Shown here piece after piece: positions 62,751 through 64,000 of a DNA stretch of 64,000 nucleotides. The position numbers and the translations under genes were made by a program. The number at the start of each line of letters is the position of its first letter. Within the stretch, counting starts at the first letter, position 1. Below the pieces are notes generated by a model that did not search any database, was not told the origin of the DNA, and saw only the letters and a list, made by a program, of their open reading frames with translations. Source of the stretch: Natrialba aegyptia DSM 13077 (GTDB lineage: Archaea; Halobacteriota; Halobacteria; Halobacteriales; Natrialbaceae); the NCBI RefSeq assembly GCF_000337535.1, contig NZ_AOIP01000014.1:62001-126000 (forward strand). Reading direction: 5' to 3'.

Positions 62751-62981
62751 GTGCCGTCGAAAAGCGATACGAGAAACCGGATCTATCTCGTGACTGTCCA
62801 CACGAGCAAGATCTCAGTCGTCGACCACCGCGACTGCGACCGACGAGTCGAGTTCCGACCGGACGCGAGCGACACAGCGCTTGTGGCGCTAGTCGGTCGT
62901 GGCGCCCCCGTCGCCGCGCGACCTAATTTCTACGACCACCGTTCCAAAACGGCGTATTGTGTCGGCGAAAGCGAGGCGTGA
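62751..62981 (+). CDS. Small hypothetical protein with GTG start
   Basis: 76 aa. RIYLVTVHTSKISVVDHRDC, then VEFRPDASDTALVALVGRGA and a C-terminal YCVGESEA. Three strand-like segments suggest a small beta-rich fold; no family recognised. Codons look haloarchaeal (C or G third bases mostly). The gap 62359-62717 upstream has AT-rich patches and no gene. Existence rests on the TATA-GTG distance. Confidence 0.45.
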   Translation: MPSKSDTRNRIYLVTVHTSKISVVDHRDCDRRVEFRPDASDTALVALVGRGAPVAARPNFYDHRSKTAYCVGESEA

Positions 62982-63054
62982 AACGGGATGCAACTGACGG
63001 CGCGAGCACCTGCGACGCCGCGTTTTCGCCGGTCGCGTTTTCACCGGCAACCTC

Positions 63055-64000
<946 letters not shown>

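Overview
The window is GC-rich chromosomal DNA from a halophilic archaeon (class Halobacteria, most likely a Natrialbaceae-type genus). The evidence is strongly acidic predicted proteins, a TFB initiation factor, twin-arginine signals on secreted proteins and lipoproteins, archaeal TATA boxes about 27 nt before several start codons, and many short proteins of families I know only from haloarchaea. I see no rRNA, tRNA, CRISPR array or complete insertion sequence. The two edge genes are cut: glmS on the left and thyA on the right.

Layout. 0-5.4 kb: glmS, glmU and glmM, which make UDP-GlcNAc, plus a small zinc-ribbon-like protein. 5.6-17.3 kb: a small HTH protein, a FemAB/GNAT-like transferase coupled to an alkaline-phosphatase-superfamily enzyme, a DegT-type enzyme, a HerA-like ATPase, a lipoprotein and an XPB-like helicase. 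17.3-26 kb: TFB, a DUF7344-type HTH/membrane protein, two exported beta-helix paralogues and a large multi-pass membrane protein. 26-45 kb is a surface-glycan locus: a QueC-like PP-loop enzyme, a second phosphatase-superfamily enzyme, an operon of polysaccharide deacetylase, Gfo/Idh/MocA oxidoreductase, DUF362-like protein and SDR epimerase, a GT4 glycosyltransferase, a DUF354 protein, a five-gene operon resembling bacterial wbpD-E-B-A plus a GT2 glycosyltransferase, and a DUF1616 membrane protein. 45-51.7 kb: PadR and other HTH proteins, a second zinc-ribbon protein, a third DUF7344-type protein and a very acidic repeat-rich secreted protein. 52-64 kb is mostly housekeeping: a GalE-like epimerase, dihydroorotase, cysteine synthase, leucine dehydrogenase, thioredoxin-like proteins, and an overlapping thyA-folA pair.

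How the parts fit. glmS/glmM/glmU would supply UDP-GlcNAc. The operon at 36.6-42.0 kb has the enzyme set that in bacteria turns UDP-GlcNAc into a UDP-2,3-diacetamido-2,3-dideoxy-uronic acid. Glycosyltransferases, a deacetylase, epimerases and phosphatase-superfamily enzymes could assemble and decorate the glycan. No flippase or oligosaccharyltransferase is recognisable here.

The most striking observation is a short promoter-like element, ATAACAAA (usually followed by GC). It occurs exactly nine times, plus one single-mismatch copy, between 8.6 and 45.5 kb. Every copy is intergenic and in the same orientation relative to the gene it precedes, and nearly all of those genes are glycan-type genes. 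One copy precedes the PadR regulator. This looks like an undescribed surface-glycan regulon or a specialised core promoter.
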